A stretch of DNA of 64,000 nucleotides from Hypomesus transpacificus (lineage: Eukaryota > Chordata > Actinopteri > Osmeriformes > Osmeridae): NCBI RefSeq assembly GCF_021917145.1, contig NC_061074.1:13125772-13189771 (forward strand), in the 5' to 3' direction. The position numbers and the translations under genes are program-made. A model generated the notes under the pieces. That model had not been told where the DNA came from. It did not search any database and was given only the letters and a program-made list of their open reading frames with translations. This document shows, piece after piece, positions 37,391-49,850 of the stretch. Within the stretch, counting starts at the first letter, position 1, and each line of letters starts with the position of its first letter.

Positions 37391-38876
37391 TAATATACCA
37401 AATTCCACCCCCCAAAAAGAATAATTTTCCAGAGTATCTTTAGGGCTCATGCGATCCCTCTGAAGATCCGCCCTGGCAGAGAGGTCCGCCCCAGAAGGTC
37501 AGGTCCTGCCCGTTAACCCATCACTCACTGCCACAGACACAGTCTCCACTGTCCACACCTGTGTTCTGGACTAACTGACCCGTCTAACCCCTACACCACT
37601 TTATCCCAGTCACCACCCTCTCTGTCACTGGCCCCAAGGAACCAAGGAAGAGAAGCCCTTTGTGGGGGGCAGGGGGACCATCACACCTGTGCTGGGGTGG
37701 GTCTGAAGGTTGACCACCCACCAGCCTCCAGGACATTTCTTATCTTTCAGCCCTTTGACACCAGCCCCATTAGCAAGGCATTAATGAGGTATTGAGTGAT
37801 CGTCTAGAGTGGTGTTCTTTCATCCAATCAGTTACACTTTGAGTATGAAAATGAACTCATCTGAAACTTTCTAAGCTCAGTTAATACTGAATGACATAAT
37901 GCATTTGTAATTCTCACATCCCATGCCTCTAGCCATCCTCTAAGTGCTGATGTTTAGTCCTTGGTGTTAACCTGCTTGTTGAGTTGGCATGACCAGTAAC
38001 ATTGTCTACTTCTCAGAGACTGACTGTTCCCCTTCAGGCCAGCTTAAAAGTGAATGCAGAAACCAGATCTGTAATCTCCTCTGGCATGTCAACCAGAAAC
38101 CTCCTTTCTCTCAGTTTGCTTTCATCACTTCAGCAGCCACTGTGGCCCGAGCCCAAACACTGTCTGTGTATCAGCAGCCTGTTGTCTGACTGGGCCCAGC
38201 CTAATCCATCACAGTTCCCATCTGCATGTTTGTGCAGGCTGTGTGGGTAAATAACTGTTGGTGGGCTCAATCTGCTCCTTCACCCCCGTACTTCCTTACG
38301 CAGCTGTCTGCGAGAGGTTTGTTCTTGTTGGGATTTTTTCACACTTAATGAGTCTGTCAGCAAATGTGTTTCGCTTTGTTACCTTGTGAAACAGCAGCAG
38401 GCGCTTTTCAACATTCTTCGGCCACCCCACCCAAGATAGGGTACTGCATCTGGGTATGGCCTTAAACAAATATGCTTGTAAAACGGGAGGTTTGCTTAGA
38501 CTTGCAAATTTGAAAATGCCATGTATATCTTGAAATTCCCCAACTGCTTTTAAAGGGGGGAGGGTTCAAAGCTCAGGTACCTGTGGACCTGTTTTCTTTT
38601 TGATTCTGCCTTGTAGTGGAGTCGAGTGAGGGAGTAAGCCACTTGCTGCCTTCACTTCCAGCCCCCCCCCCCCCAAACCTCTTCGATTGTTAGCTAATGA
38701 ACACGAACAGAGCAGTAGGGAGCTGACATCAAAGGCCACAGCTGACATAGCTGAACAGACAAATTGTTTGAGCTCACGGCTTTGGAAATAACGAAATGTT
38801 GCAGAGGGTGAGAGAGTGCAGCGCAGTTACAACAAAAACATTGTCACATGGCCACTGTTGGTTTCTCTGTGGTGTC

Positions 38877-38898
38877 GGGGGGGGGGGGGGGGGGGGGG
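38877..38898. repeat. G homopolymer, 22 bp
   Basis: A pure G run on the plus strand in the intergenic region, followed by GA-rich sequence. Confidence 0.9.
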
Positions 38899-41803
38899 AC
38901 AGTAGTGGAGTTGGGCAGGGCAGAGAGAGAGAGAGAGAGGGGACACTTGGTTGTCAGAGCTGTGTCATGGCTGCAGTCCCAACATTTGGGAGAGCGGAGC
39001 CCCTCTCCCAGATTAACTCATGGGTCAGTGCTACCCCCCTGGCCGTGGGAGAGAGACACAGGGACGGGGGAGGGAGAGAGAGACAAGGTTCCCCTTACAT
39101 CAGCAGAGGAGTAATGTCACCACGGCGATGCGGCTCAGTGCACTCCATAAAGCAGGCCAGGCAGCCCAGAGGGTTTAGACTGAGGCCAAGTTGAGTTTTT
39201 CCTCTTCTTTCCTCTGTAAAACTGCCATCGCTTCTTCTTGAAGTGGTTGGCGGGCTTCACATCATCCTGGAAACATTTTGGGACTTCTAGCCTGTAAGTT
39301 ATTGCTCTCAGTATCACACTGCCTCTTTTGAAATCAGAGATTTGGTTAAAAGTGGATGCCTTTCCTCACCTGCAACTGCTTGCATTCATTTCCCCGCAGA
39401 AAGGAACACAGCTGTTTAGTAAAGATCTGATTGGTGCATTTTAAAATTACTTAGTTAGGACGGTTTGCATCCAGATAAATGGTTTGGTTATTGAAAGGGA
39501 GATGGGGTTGGAACGCCAGGACAAAGGACTCTTTGTACCCTTTGCACCTCCCCTGAGACTGAAAGCCAACACAAGGAAGGTTTTCATTGATGAGCAACAT
39601 TGTTCCTGGAGATCTACTCCCATGGCCATTCACAGATTCTGTGCTCTGTTCCCAGCTCACAAGATAGATGAGAATCTGCCTGTGGCATAGCCTATGAGTC
39701 AGCCGCTTTGCACCAGCTGAGTCAGATAGCTGTAAAGCACGGCTATCTTGAAGCGGCCCTTAATGCACAGTGTGAAAGTCAACTGCATGACAACTATAAC
39801 GCTCTCATAACTCGGAGGTAACAACAGGCCAGATTGTAATAAAGCTGAGCTTGTGGACTTGTTCTTCTCAGTTTCCTATCAGCAAAGGGCAAACGAACAC
39901 AGACTCATATCTGAGAATCCCCAGTCCTCCCTCCCTGTCCTCTAATGAGTGACATGTTTTTCACACGAAAAAAATCCCCAAATGAAACATACACATATCC
40001 CGGAACAGAGAGGCAAGAAGCTGTATGCTAGTGCAAACGAGGGTCTAATCCATGCCTCTCTTATGGATCAGAGTCTAATTGGGTTCATGGCATGTGAGGG
40101 TCTCTCATCAGATTGGGTGGGCAGCCGTCACCAGGCCCTGACAGCAGGACCTCACCATTGTTCTCCAGTGCTGAAGCAGATATAATCCTCAATGAATTTA
40201 AATTCCACCCAAACAATGCAATGTTCCCACGGATATGCACATGAAGTGAAACATAAAAATACGCAACAACAACAACAGCACTGATAGCAATATAGCCTAG
40301 TGCAAGGTTATATGCCATATGTTGATACGCTGTATGGATGTAGAACCATATAAAGACTGCAGAGGGGGAATATCTGTCACTTGTGGATGGATTCAAGATC
40401 TGTAAAGGCACTGTTTTAGAAAATGCACAGGAAACAAATATACAATATCATGAGTTAATAATAATCATCATTATTATGTTACAGACTGTTTACCCATGCT
40501 TCTCAGGCTGTCTCACAGACACATGTTGTTATTTGAGGGGCCCTGGTATCCTTGGTGCTCAAACTGTGTTTGCTTCACCTGGCTCGTGGCTGTCATTTCT
40601 GAACAGACCCTCTGAGACAGCTGACTGAGTTGTGAAGAGCAGGGACCTCTGGACCAGACATATCCCCCTGCCCCTCTCCCACCTCACCTCACCCCCCTCC
40701 CCAAACCCTGAAGCACCACCCCCACCACCAGCAGGATCAGCCCAGCCTACCCCCCTCCCCTCCCCTGGCCCTGCTCTACGTCTCTGTGTGTTTGTGCATG
40801 TGACACAACTCCTCATATGACTGCTGCTCCAGTGTGGTTGAGGCTCAGAGCCAGGAGACCTCCACCTGAGGACACCGTCTCAGAGAACGGCTCAAGAGCC
40901 TAACGTGCAACCCGTCTCCCTTTAGTCACACTGTCTGTGTCCCACAGGGCTGTGAACTGCTGCTCGTTGTTCGAAATGATCAAGTTATTGTGTTTATGGA
41001 GTGATTATGAGATGACATATCAATGAGAGTGTAACTGTAACTGTGTGAGGACACGGATGTTTGCTGCTGTCATCCATCATCATGATTTAATCACTGATTG
41101 ATGTTCATGTACAGTTGTACCCCTTTAGGAGATGGGGCCTCGTTGACAAGCCTGTCCCTAACACCAAGTCAGCCTCAGCTGTTTGGTCTGATGATAAATC
41201 ATTGTGTCTCCTATTTCCATTGAGGACATCTGTTTCAATGTTACAACAACATTAGTGCTGCATGACTTACCAGATGACAGATTGTGACATCCTCTGGCAT
41301 CTACTGTACTCCTGTTGGACAGGGAGCACAGACTGCAGCACCGGCAGGATGTCCGATCAGCTTTTTACCTCTAGATCCTTCTATCCACATCCCTCCAAGC
41401 AAATCCATGTTATGCTCTTGAAGCACCTTTTTGGATTTTACAATAACATCCACTTGATTTAGAGGCAAGCGCAATACCTCATGGTTGCCGGGCCGTTGTA
41501 AGACGACGGAGGGCCTTTTGACTTCATTAAACACAACCATGGTCGTGTACAATAGGCAACTTCATACAAAGGAGCAGAGCAGCACCATTGTTACAAAACA
41601 TCCAGGTGTTACAGGAGAGGAGAGACGGAGGTGAAGCACAGCCGATGTCAAACCCAATAAACTGCATTAGACAGAAAGGCAGGGGATGCAGGAGGCCCGT
41701 TTAGAAGCCTTTAAAGTCGAACAGCGTGAAGTCCTAATTACAGGGACTTAACACTGGCCTGAGCTGCTGTCCCGCTGTGACGGTCAGGAGTTGGAGCCCG
41801 CTG

Positions 41804-41826
41804 CCCCCCCCCCCCCCCCCCCCCCC
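41804..41826. repeat. C homopolymer, 23 bp
   Basis: A pure C run on the plus strand in the intergenic region. The proline-rich frames around it are artefacts. Confidence 0.9.
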
Positions 41827-44800
41827 TGTTCCCCCTGTTCCCGCTGCTGGCAGGAAGGAAAGCAGACTGACCCTACCTCTGTCAGGACGGTCAGTCTGCG
41901 CTGAGCTCAGTTCTGAGAGTTTGTCTTCCACTTTGTCTACTAATGGAGGGGAAATAGAGGTGCATGCTGCAGGTAGGTTCCATTATCCAGAATTGTTTTA
42001 CGAAATCAGGTTAGGTAACGGCCTGACCTTGATGAGGGCCTGTCTCAGAGAGGAATATTCCATCCAATTGTGTCGTTCTTCACAGCAGCACTCCTGTCAG
42101 AATAATGAACACTTGAGTTTATTGGCAACAATGATCCCAATTTACTTCCTGCTGACCGATCACATGATGATGCCTGCTGTTCAGAGTTCAAAGAAAAATG
42201 ACTTGGAAGACGGCCAGCAAGGAGGAAGAGCGAGTCAAAACTTTACTTCATGCGACTAAACAATGTGAGGGTTTGAGGGTGGACAAAGTAAATCAGGTTG
42301 ACGATTTGACCTTTGACCTCTATTCCTGACCCCACAAGCCAAAGTTTTACCTCACAGCTTCAGACACATCCTCATGACCCTCTGAGGTAATTTAACATAG
42401 ACACAAACTGTTCATTCTTATGGCACCATGTACTAAAAGGGAACAGCAACATTAATATAATGTAAATCCGGAAAACAAATCATGAGTGTACAATATTCCT
42501 AAACTTATTTGAATTCATTCGTAAACATTAAAATCATTTCAAAATGTTTCCCCTCAATTAGCACAGTTTTCCAAGAACTGTCTTCTCAAGACGTAGGAAG
42601 AAATGCTTCATGGCAGTTCTCTTTGGCTATACCAGTGTCTGGACCGGAGTCTCCATTATTAAATCCCCCCCTGGCTCTGCTACCTGGGGGGGGTCATGGG
42701 TTTGTGTTCACTCCAGCATTAGGATGAGGCTTCTGGTAGCCGTGACAATGCACTTTCATTTCAGGCCACTAGTATAATCCCAGAATGCAATAAAACTGTC
42801 TGGCCCCATGTCTGGCTCCAGTCACACCGTTTTTATTGACAGAAAAAATGTAGACCCCAAAGATTATTATGGGGAGTATATGGCTGAATATAGCACTTGG
42901 GTGCCCTTTCTTTCTTTTGTTGGAAGTATTGGATGCCATTAAGCAGACTTTGGACAGGAGCGAGTTGTTAATTACATAGAAGAGAGTCCCATGTGTTTTA
43001 ATGAGGAACGCCTACTAAAACCAAGACTCCAACAGCTTCTTGCTGCAGTCTTCACAAGGGAAGGAGGTCATTTTAGTATGGTCAGTTTCAGGCCACATAC
43101 ATTAATGTTGGCAAGCAGAGGCTTTACTCTGGGTAGACTCTGAGTGTATGTTTATCCCTTTAGAGTTTGCGTAACGTTTTCCATCTACTGTTGTTTTTGA
43201 GCTACTGTCTAAGTGTAGCCTCACAGAGCCAGTTGTGGTATACTTTGTGACTAACCGAAAATTGAGGTTAAAGGAGATAGCCAGGACTCTTTCCAACGCC
43301 AATGAATGAGTCACTGAAGTCTTTCTTTCTAACCTTGTTTTTCTTAAACTTCATGTACATTTCTGTTTTAAGAACCCCTACAGACTTGTCATCATGCAGT
43401 AATCTAAATGTTACTATAAGGTGAGTAAAGATGGTCAGCTGAGGTACAGCTAACCTGACTTTCCAGGTGCAGAGATGTTTATTTATTAATGTTTTACTTT
43501 GTTTTCTTTCTCCTCATCTTTGATGATGAGTTAGGTCTGTGTAATAATGGAGTTTATGTAGGTGGTATGAATTGAGAGGGGGTGGCTGTCTGTCTCTGAT
43601 GTGGCGCCAAGCCTCCCCAGTCTCTGACATTTTACTTGACATTCAGGTGAGTCCATCCACAGGATCCAGACTACAGCTCCTTTCATTACAGGGATATGAA
43701 AAGACTTTCGACACAGTCTAACCAAGAATGTGAGCAGTTATATCATCTCTGATGCAGGTACTGTATGTCTGTATATACATACTGTACTGTACTGTAGGCT
43801 ATAATAAAAAATCTTATAAAATAAAAAAAAGTTAGTATCCCTATGAGAATGTCTGATTCTGCAAGTCAGTATTTTGGCGATGGTGCATCGTTTGTCATTT
43901 CTTGTGCCGTTGTCAGAACACAGTACACTGGTACTTGACTGTTCAAGATCAAAGCCTTGGAGATAGGAGCTATCTAAATGTCCTACAGTGGAACAGCTGA
44001 ACATGACTAATTGCTTGTAATTAACGTGGGACATCACATAAATCAATGGCGGATCTATCAACAACGATCTAGGATGGAGGGCCAATAGGCTGAGGCCTGG
44101 AGCCTGAATCAGGAAGAGAGGGGTTCATGTTCATGAACCACTGCCTTTACAACTGTTGAGCTATCATCACTAACAATGGGATCACCCTCAGGTAAACTGT
44201 GATGTATGTGACATGAAGTCTAACTCAGCATTCAGCTGGTGGAACGGAGGTTAAAGTCCGTGTCTAAGCATTTACTGTTTGGTGTTTGGGGTCAGCAAGA
44301 CATCTCATTGACTGAGTGACTGTGTGAAAACCATTGTTTTAAAGGTTGTATATTGATCAGACATGACAGTAGTGATCAGCTCTATTACCCCAGTAAGGTT
44401 AAAGGTTAATTGGAAAAAGTTGTGCGCCAGACTCAGTTGTCGTTGCGGTAATTCCTACATCAACACAGGCAGACCTACTGGAGTGTGTTTTGTAAGGAAT
44501 GTTTTGGTTGAGCGATCCGTAATTACACAGGTGCACCATGGGGGATTTCAGCCCGGCCGGGCCATCCCTACATTTTCCTGGCCCGACCTTTGGTTCATGG
44601 CCGGTCATCCTGACTAACGGGTCGGACCTCGATGACATTATCATAAGCGAGTGCTCTGACATTATTTATCCGCTTTGCATGCTAGGCTGATTCAAGGCTA
44701 ACTTTAGCTTCATTTTAATCTGATCAATAATGCTAATGACCAGGGAGCTCTGGAGCGAGGATGTGGAGAAAGTAGGGATGACACAGCACTTCAGGAAGTC

Positions 44801-47800
44801 TATCCACCCCTCCCCCCTCACACCCCTTCATCCGTGGGGCTTTCAGGGAATAGTTCGGCCATAGTCTGAATAAGACAGAGGCACACTCATAACGGGATGA
44901 GTATTTTGTGAACGTTTTATTTGCTTGGTTCATTATGTCAGAAATAACCAGCAGTGACTACTGTAAAAGCCTATAGATGGCAGGCATGAGTTGAGTTTAA
45001 CTGATTTTTGAGATGCAAAACCTTAAATCGACACAGAAATAATGATAAGCAACATGTGTCTGTCACTATTGATTTGTATAATTATACTAATGGTTGCATT
45101 TGTATAATTCTCCAACAAACAGAAACATTCAGATACATTTGCTGTCACTAGCTGAAAGAAAGATTATCTTCTGCTGTCCCATTTCATATTACCTCAGGGC
45201 TTGACCTCAGGGCTTGATATGTACCTACATATGTAGAGAGATAGATAGATAGTAGATGATAGATAGGGTGTGGTGTTTTGCTCTGGTGTCAGATCTCTCT
45301 GTACATGACCACTCAAGGCAGGTTTATGGATGATGGAAGGAACTCTAACAGCTCTCCATTACAGCAGCCTTGCAGTGGAAACCTCTTCCCCCTAGAGGGA
45401 CCAGAACAAAAATGACTCAAAGTAGCTCTGCTAAAAGGGAACGTTTATGTGTGATTCAGGCCCATAAAACTCTATTGATTTGCTGCTTGCCTCCCTCCAT
45501 GCCATATCCCCCCCGGCGGTCCAGGCCAGAGCGGGAGTAATATGTCCCCCAGGTCTAAGGGTGAGTGTGAATTTTTCTGTCGCGTCAGCTGAGCTCAATG
45601 CAGCAGCACAGTGCTCGCTCCAGATGAGTTGGAACTCTAATTACACTGGCTTTAATTAAGTTCTCTGTTGAGCAGAGCAACATCTTTAACTCCTTTCTTG
45701 CCTTTAGCAGTGGACAACCATAAATAGCAATGGGTGCATTCATCAGGAACTGCAAATCATTTTTGCTGTTGAGTTTTTAGGATCATTTCAATGACATTGA
45801 AACTTTTCAACTTTTGAAAGTTACAGTAACATTAGAACTAATTTAATCTTTGTTTGCTAACTACTTCAATTCTAGCATCCTAGCTTTTTCCTGCACATAG
45901 AATTGACTCTCTTTGCTTTTGTGTCATAGGAGACTAACCTTTTCACCTTTCAGTTCCTAAGGTGTGGTCCATCTTTTCTGTTACTTCAGCAAAGCGTGGT
46001 TCAGAAGTTCACTACTGCTACAGAGCTGTATTCAAACATCACTTTGTATGTTCAGGATATGGCAGTGGTTCTCTGACTGTGGGGAGGGACCCCAGAGTAG
46101 GCATAGACATGAGTGTAGGCATCAAGTTGTTGTAGAAGCTGTTGAGATGTCACAATCAGTTAAAAAAAACTGCATTATTTCATCATATTTATATTATAAA
46201 CCACATCTCTCTAGATTGCAAACAAAAACCCTGGCCATTTTACATCAGTTTTTGGGATGAGTGTTGGTGAGTCACCTGCCCCATGCTTAGGGGACATGTA
46301 GGGTTGGCGCAGGCAGCAGCAACCAGCCTGCTCTGGAGAGAGCCCTGCAGAGTGTGGGGGATGCCGGGAGTGGTGCCAGGCTTGGTAGGCAACACCCTGG
46401 ATCTGCCTTGCCTCACCAGGCGCCTGCTGCCTCTACCCAAATCAGAACCATCTGCCGCCCATTTCCACTGCCATACTCTCGATGCCCTGATGCCACAATG
46501 CCCTCTCTGCCAGGAGGCCACAGTATTTCACCAAGGGTGTGATCCTCTACCCATGCACCAGCCACCTGAGCCTTCGCTGAGGCCCTCCGGTATCAGCAGG
46601 GTGACATCCCCACCCAACACTCTGTCCCTGACTGACCCCTAAAAGTGTTTCTGCAACTAGTGCTTATTTGTTATTTTTGTGACATTTCTCTTCCAGTTCA
46701 AAGTAGTTTGTACATTCTTTGCTTTTTTGAACCTAGTTCTTCTCACACCCAATCCATAAGGTCTCTATTTTCACATGCATGGACCATAAAGATTACTGTC
46801 ATTTTGAATCATGTCGCTTGAATGGTCAACTGTAAATTATATTAAAAATACTGCCTGCATACCCCTGTGCCAAGTATGACTTCTGTGCAGTGCATCTGAA
46901 GCACATTGCTGCAGTAAGTACTGTATAGTATGTATTAGGAAGCCAACATTAGACAGGGCTATTTACCATCAGCACTCATCACTGCTGCATCTCCCTGTAA
47001 TGGTATATTGGTCACAGATTTAGCTACTGCACAGCGACAGAAACTACTAAACAACCATTAAGCCTTCAGCCCTTCAGTGTGCTAAGCCTGACACCCACCA
47101 AAGCAGCGCTGGACACTCATGAGAATGTTATTACTCACTATGCTTCAGACAGCTAGAAGAATATTAATCAAGTCTGAAGTCTCAGTGTGTAGTGATGTGT
47201 GGTGGGACCTGGATAAAATTAGGAACAGGGGAGGGGAGGAGAATGAAGAAGAAAATCAAGTGATTTTTGTTCCTTTCTGGAAAGAACGATGCCATACTTC
47301 ATTCCAGGTAAAGAGGTTTGACACAACCCTTGAGAGACCCATCTAAATGATCTGGCCTGTACATCCAACTGGCCTAGTCATCACCCACCCTTTTCCATGT
47401 TTTCATCCAATTTTGTGCATGTGTATGTGTGTGTATGTGTGTGTGACAGAGAGTTGTGCACCAGTCATTGCCAGCTACATGTCTGTGAAATTCATAAACC
47501 TGAGAGGTTCCCAAATGTCAATGTTTTATCACGAGTGATACAGTTAAGGTTGCAGACTGTATGCATGCCATAAAACTGAAACGGAGAGGATAAGTTTCCC
47601 TCCTGCATTCTCCATAACTATTGATCTTTAGCCCTGTTTAACTGAAATGCCAAAGGTAATCTAATTTGCTTGAAAAACAGCTTGCAGGCTTTATGCTCAT
47701 GTAATTATGCACATTTAGTCAGGGTTGTAAGATACAACAAAAGTCTATGTCAAGAGTTTAACATCGAAAGCAAATGTTCCATGTAATCTAATTAGTTATT

Positions 47801-48016
47801 TTTCTAAATATGTAATTTGGAATTTATAATGATCTATCCCTGTCGGTAAATCATGGCTGATTTAACTCAAGTAACTGTAATTACAGAATCAGATATGCTG
47901 TATCTTTAATAATCGAGTAGACAAGAAATTGTCAGGCCTGTAGGCCTATCTAGTTTGTATCAAGTAAAGCAAAAATGTTTCATAAGTGATCTGAGGGACA
48001 CTGTCAGATCATAGAG

Positions 48017-48656
48017 CAGCGATTCCCAACTTGTGGTCTGCTAGGGTAATACAGGTGGGCCGCCAAACCAATGAAAACTTAAGTATGAAAAATGAATAAA
48101 TATACAAATATGTATGTAGACTATTTGTAAATGATTATTGAAATTCTTATTTTAAAACGAAAATTCATCATGACCGAAAATTCAGATTCAAGCTCAATTC
48201 AATTGCCTTAAAGATCCTTGGTATCTCGGATGTTGAAATCAGATTTTTTTCGGCTCTAATTTTTTGGGTTCGAATATTTGGGATCTGAATTTTCCTGTTC
48301 GAATTTGAGCAACCTAAATTTACGAACTTGGATCTGATTTTTTTTTATTTTGACATTTGTAAGAGGTGATTTCAAAACCAATATATTCCGTGGTGTTTAC
48401 ATTTCAATAACAACTAGGCCTATTGAATTCAATGCCTTTTAAAATGTAAAACATTATGTCACTGATTTGCTTCCATAACACTTTGGTTTCTTTGATCTCT
48501 CAAATACATGTTGCCGTGAAAACGAACTGTTTGGCTCCCGTGGTATTGTTAAACATGCGTGATTAGCGCGAACTAAGTGAACGGATGTGTTGGGCGGCTG
48601 CTAAAATATTTGAGCGATGCAATTGGGCCGCAAAGTGGAAAGGTCAGGAATGGCTG
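48017..48656 (+). mobile_element. hAT-like non-autonomous element, copy 2 (640 bp)
   Basis: It starts CAGCGATTCCCAACTTGTGG and ends GTGGAAAGGTCAGGAATGGCTG. These are the same termini as the element at 12726-13113 but in the opposite orientation, with shared internal blocks. It is 250 bp longer, with extra sequence around 48180-48360 that contains degenerate repeats of GATCTGA and GAATTT motifs. The flanks share a TAG core (TCATAGAG against ATCTAGCG). No transposase frame is seen. Confidence 0.72.
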
Positions 48657-48775
48657 ATCTAGCGAATGTTCTGGTGCTGGGCTCTTGCTTTGTGTCAATC
48701 TTAGCGGGGGACCTGAATGACTCCATACTTGTTGTGAAGGTTTCCTGTTTATGCTAAAGATTGTGCTTTGGTCTG

Positions 48776-48823
48776 TGTGCGTGTGTGTGTGTGTGTGTGC
48801 GTGTGCGTGTGTGTGTGTGTGTG
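48776..48823. repeat. (GT)n microsatellite with GC interruptions
   Basis: About 48 bp of GTGTGT with occasional GC steps. Confidence 0.85.
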
Positions 48824-49025
48824 AGTGGTGGGTCATTTTTGCACACGCATTGAAAGGGAAGAGACAAAATGTGCTTTCATAGATACTTTTGGTATAGAAA
48901 ATCATGATGTAGCAAAAAGGGTTAGGGTTTAAGACAATATGCTGTGAAGCAACCCTGTCACTGAATGGAAAACCTCAAACTTGCAGTTATAGGGGTTTCA
49001 TATCTCATTGAATGATTTGTACCAA

Positions 49026-49080
49026 AGTGTAGTTTTAAACCACACGGCATCAAGTGTAGTTTTAAACCACACGGCATCAA
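49026..49080. repeat. Direct duplication of about 26 bp
   Basis: GTGTAGTTTTAAACCACACG followed by GCATCAA occurs twice back to back without mismatch, indicating a very recent local duplication or slippage. Confidence 0.8.
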
Positions 49081-49738
49081 ATGACTCAAGGATTACTGTC
49101 ATTGCCTTGTGACATGTCATCACCAAAAACACAAAAGTGAATCTACCTCAACCATAAATCCAAAAAGACCTAGGTCTACAGAGAACAGTAGTTATTTGTA
49201 GGACTGAAAAAATGTTTTTCCATTTGTTTTCTCCTCATCCACATTTGTTTCCTATTGTGCTGTTCCCTGCAGGGTACTGCATTGACAAATTAGTGTTAAG
49301 TAAATTGGCCAAGTCTGACCGTAAGAAAAAACACAGCCAATAAAATAAATTAGAGGGAAATACCGTGTTGTAAAACACTGCCTAAAAATGAGTAATTTCC
49401 AGACGAGAAGGGCGTGAGAAAAAGTGAGTCTGACTGGAGTCACAGAGACACCGTTTTAAATGTGATAGAGGAACTGACATCCTGCAAAGATAGCACTCAG
49501 CTGCTCATCAAAGGAACAGACATTCAAAATCTAACTCTGAAATGTCCTTTACAGAATGGCAAACAGAATGTATTTACATGTATATATAAGTTAGTGAGTG
49601 TGTTAGTGTGTGCATGTACATACATATTTGCCTGCACAAACAAAAAAATTTGCATTGAGGTTTGGGGTTAGTTGCACACACCCTCTACAGCTGATTCTGA
49701 CCACTTTTCTCTCTACCTTCACTCACTCACTCTCATTT

Positions 49739-49787
49739 ACACACACACAAACACACACACACCCATACACATCCACACACACACACT
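49739..49787. repeat. (CA)n microsatellite upstream of the CD96-like start codon
   Basis: Interrupted CA repeats of about 48 bp ending about 65 bp before ATG 49851. Confidence 0.85.
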
Positions 49788-49850
49788 GTTAAATACCCTC
49801 CCAGGTAGACATATGGTAGTGAGATTCATCTTTCTTTCAATGACACCAAG

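Larger units (their letters stand above)
37391..48016. other. Nectin3-CD96-like intergenic region, gene-poor
   Basis: I see no supported gene in these 10.6 kb. There is a C run at about 38661-38673, a 22-G run at 38877-38898, a 23-C run at 41804-41826 and a degenerate GATA repeat at about 45236-45268. A GC-richer open stretch at 46283-46642 is described as a finding. A GC-rich patch with CCCGGCCGGGCC near 44551 looks like a decayed transposon end but cannot be assigned. Confidence 0.5.
48657..49850. other. Upstream region of the CD96-like gene
   Basis: It holds a (GT)n microsatellite at about 48776-48823, a direct 26-27-bp duplication at about 49026-49080 and a (CA)n microsatellite at about 49739-49787. 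The CA repeat ends about 65 bp before the start codon at 49851. I see no convincing TATA box. Confidence 0.5.
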
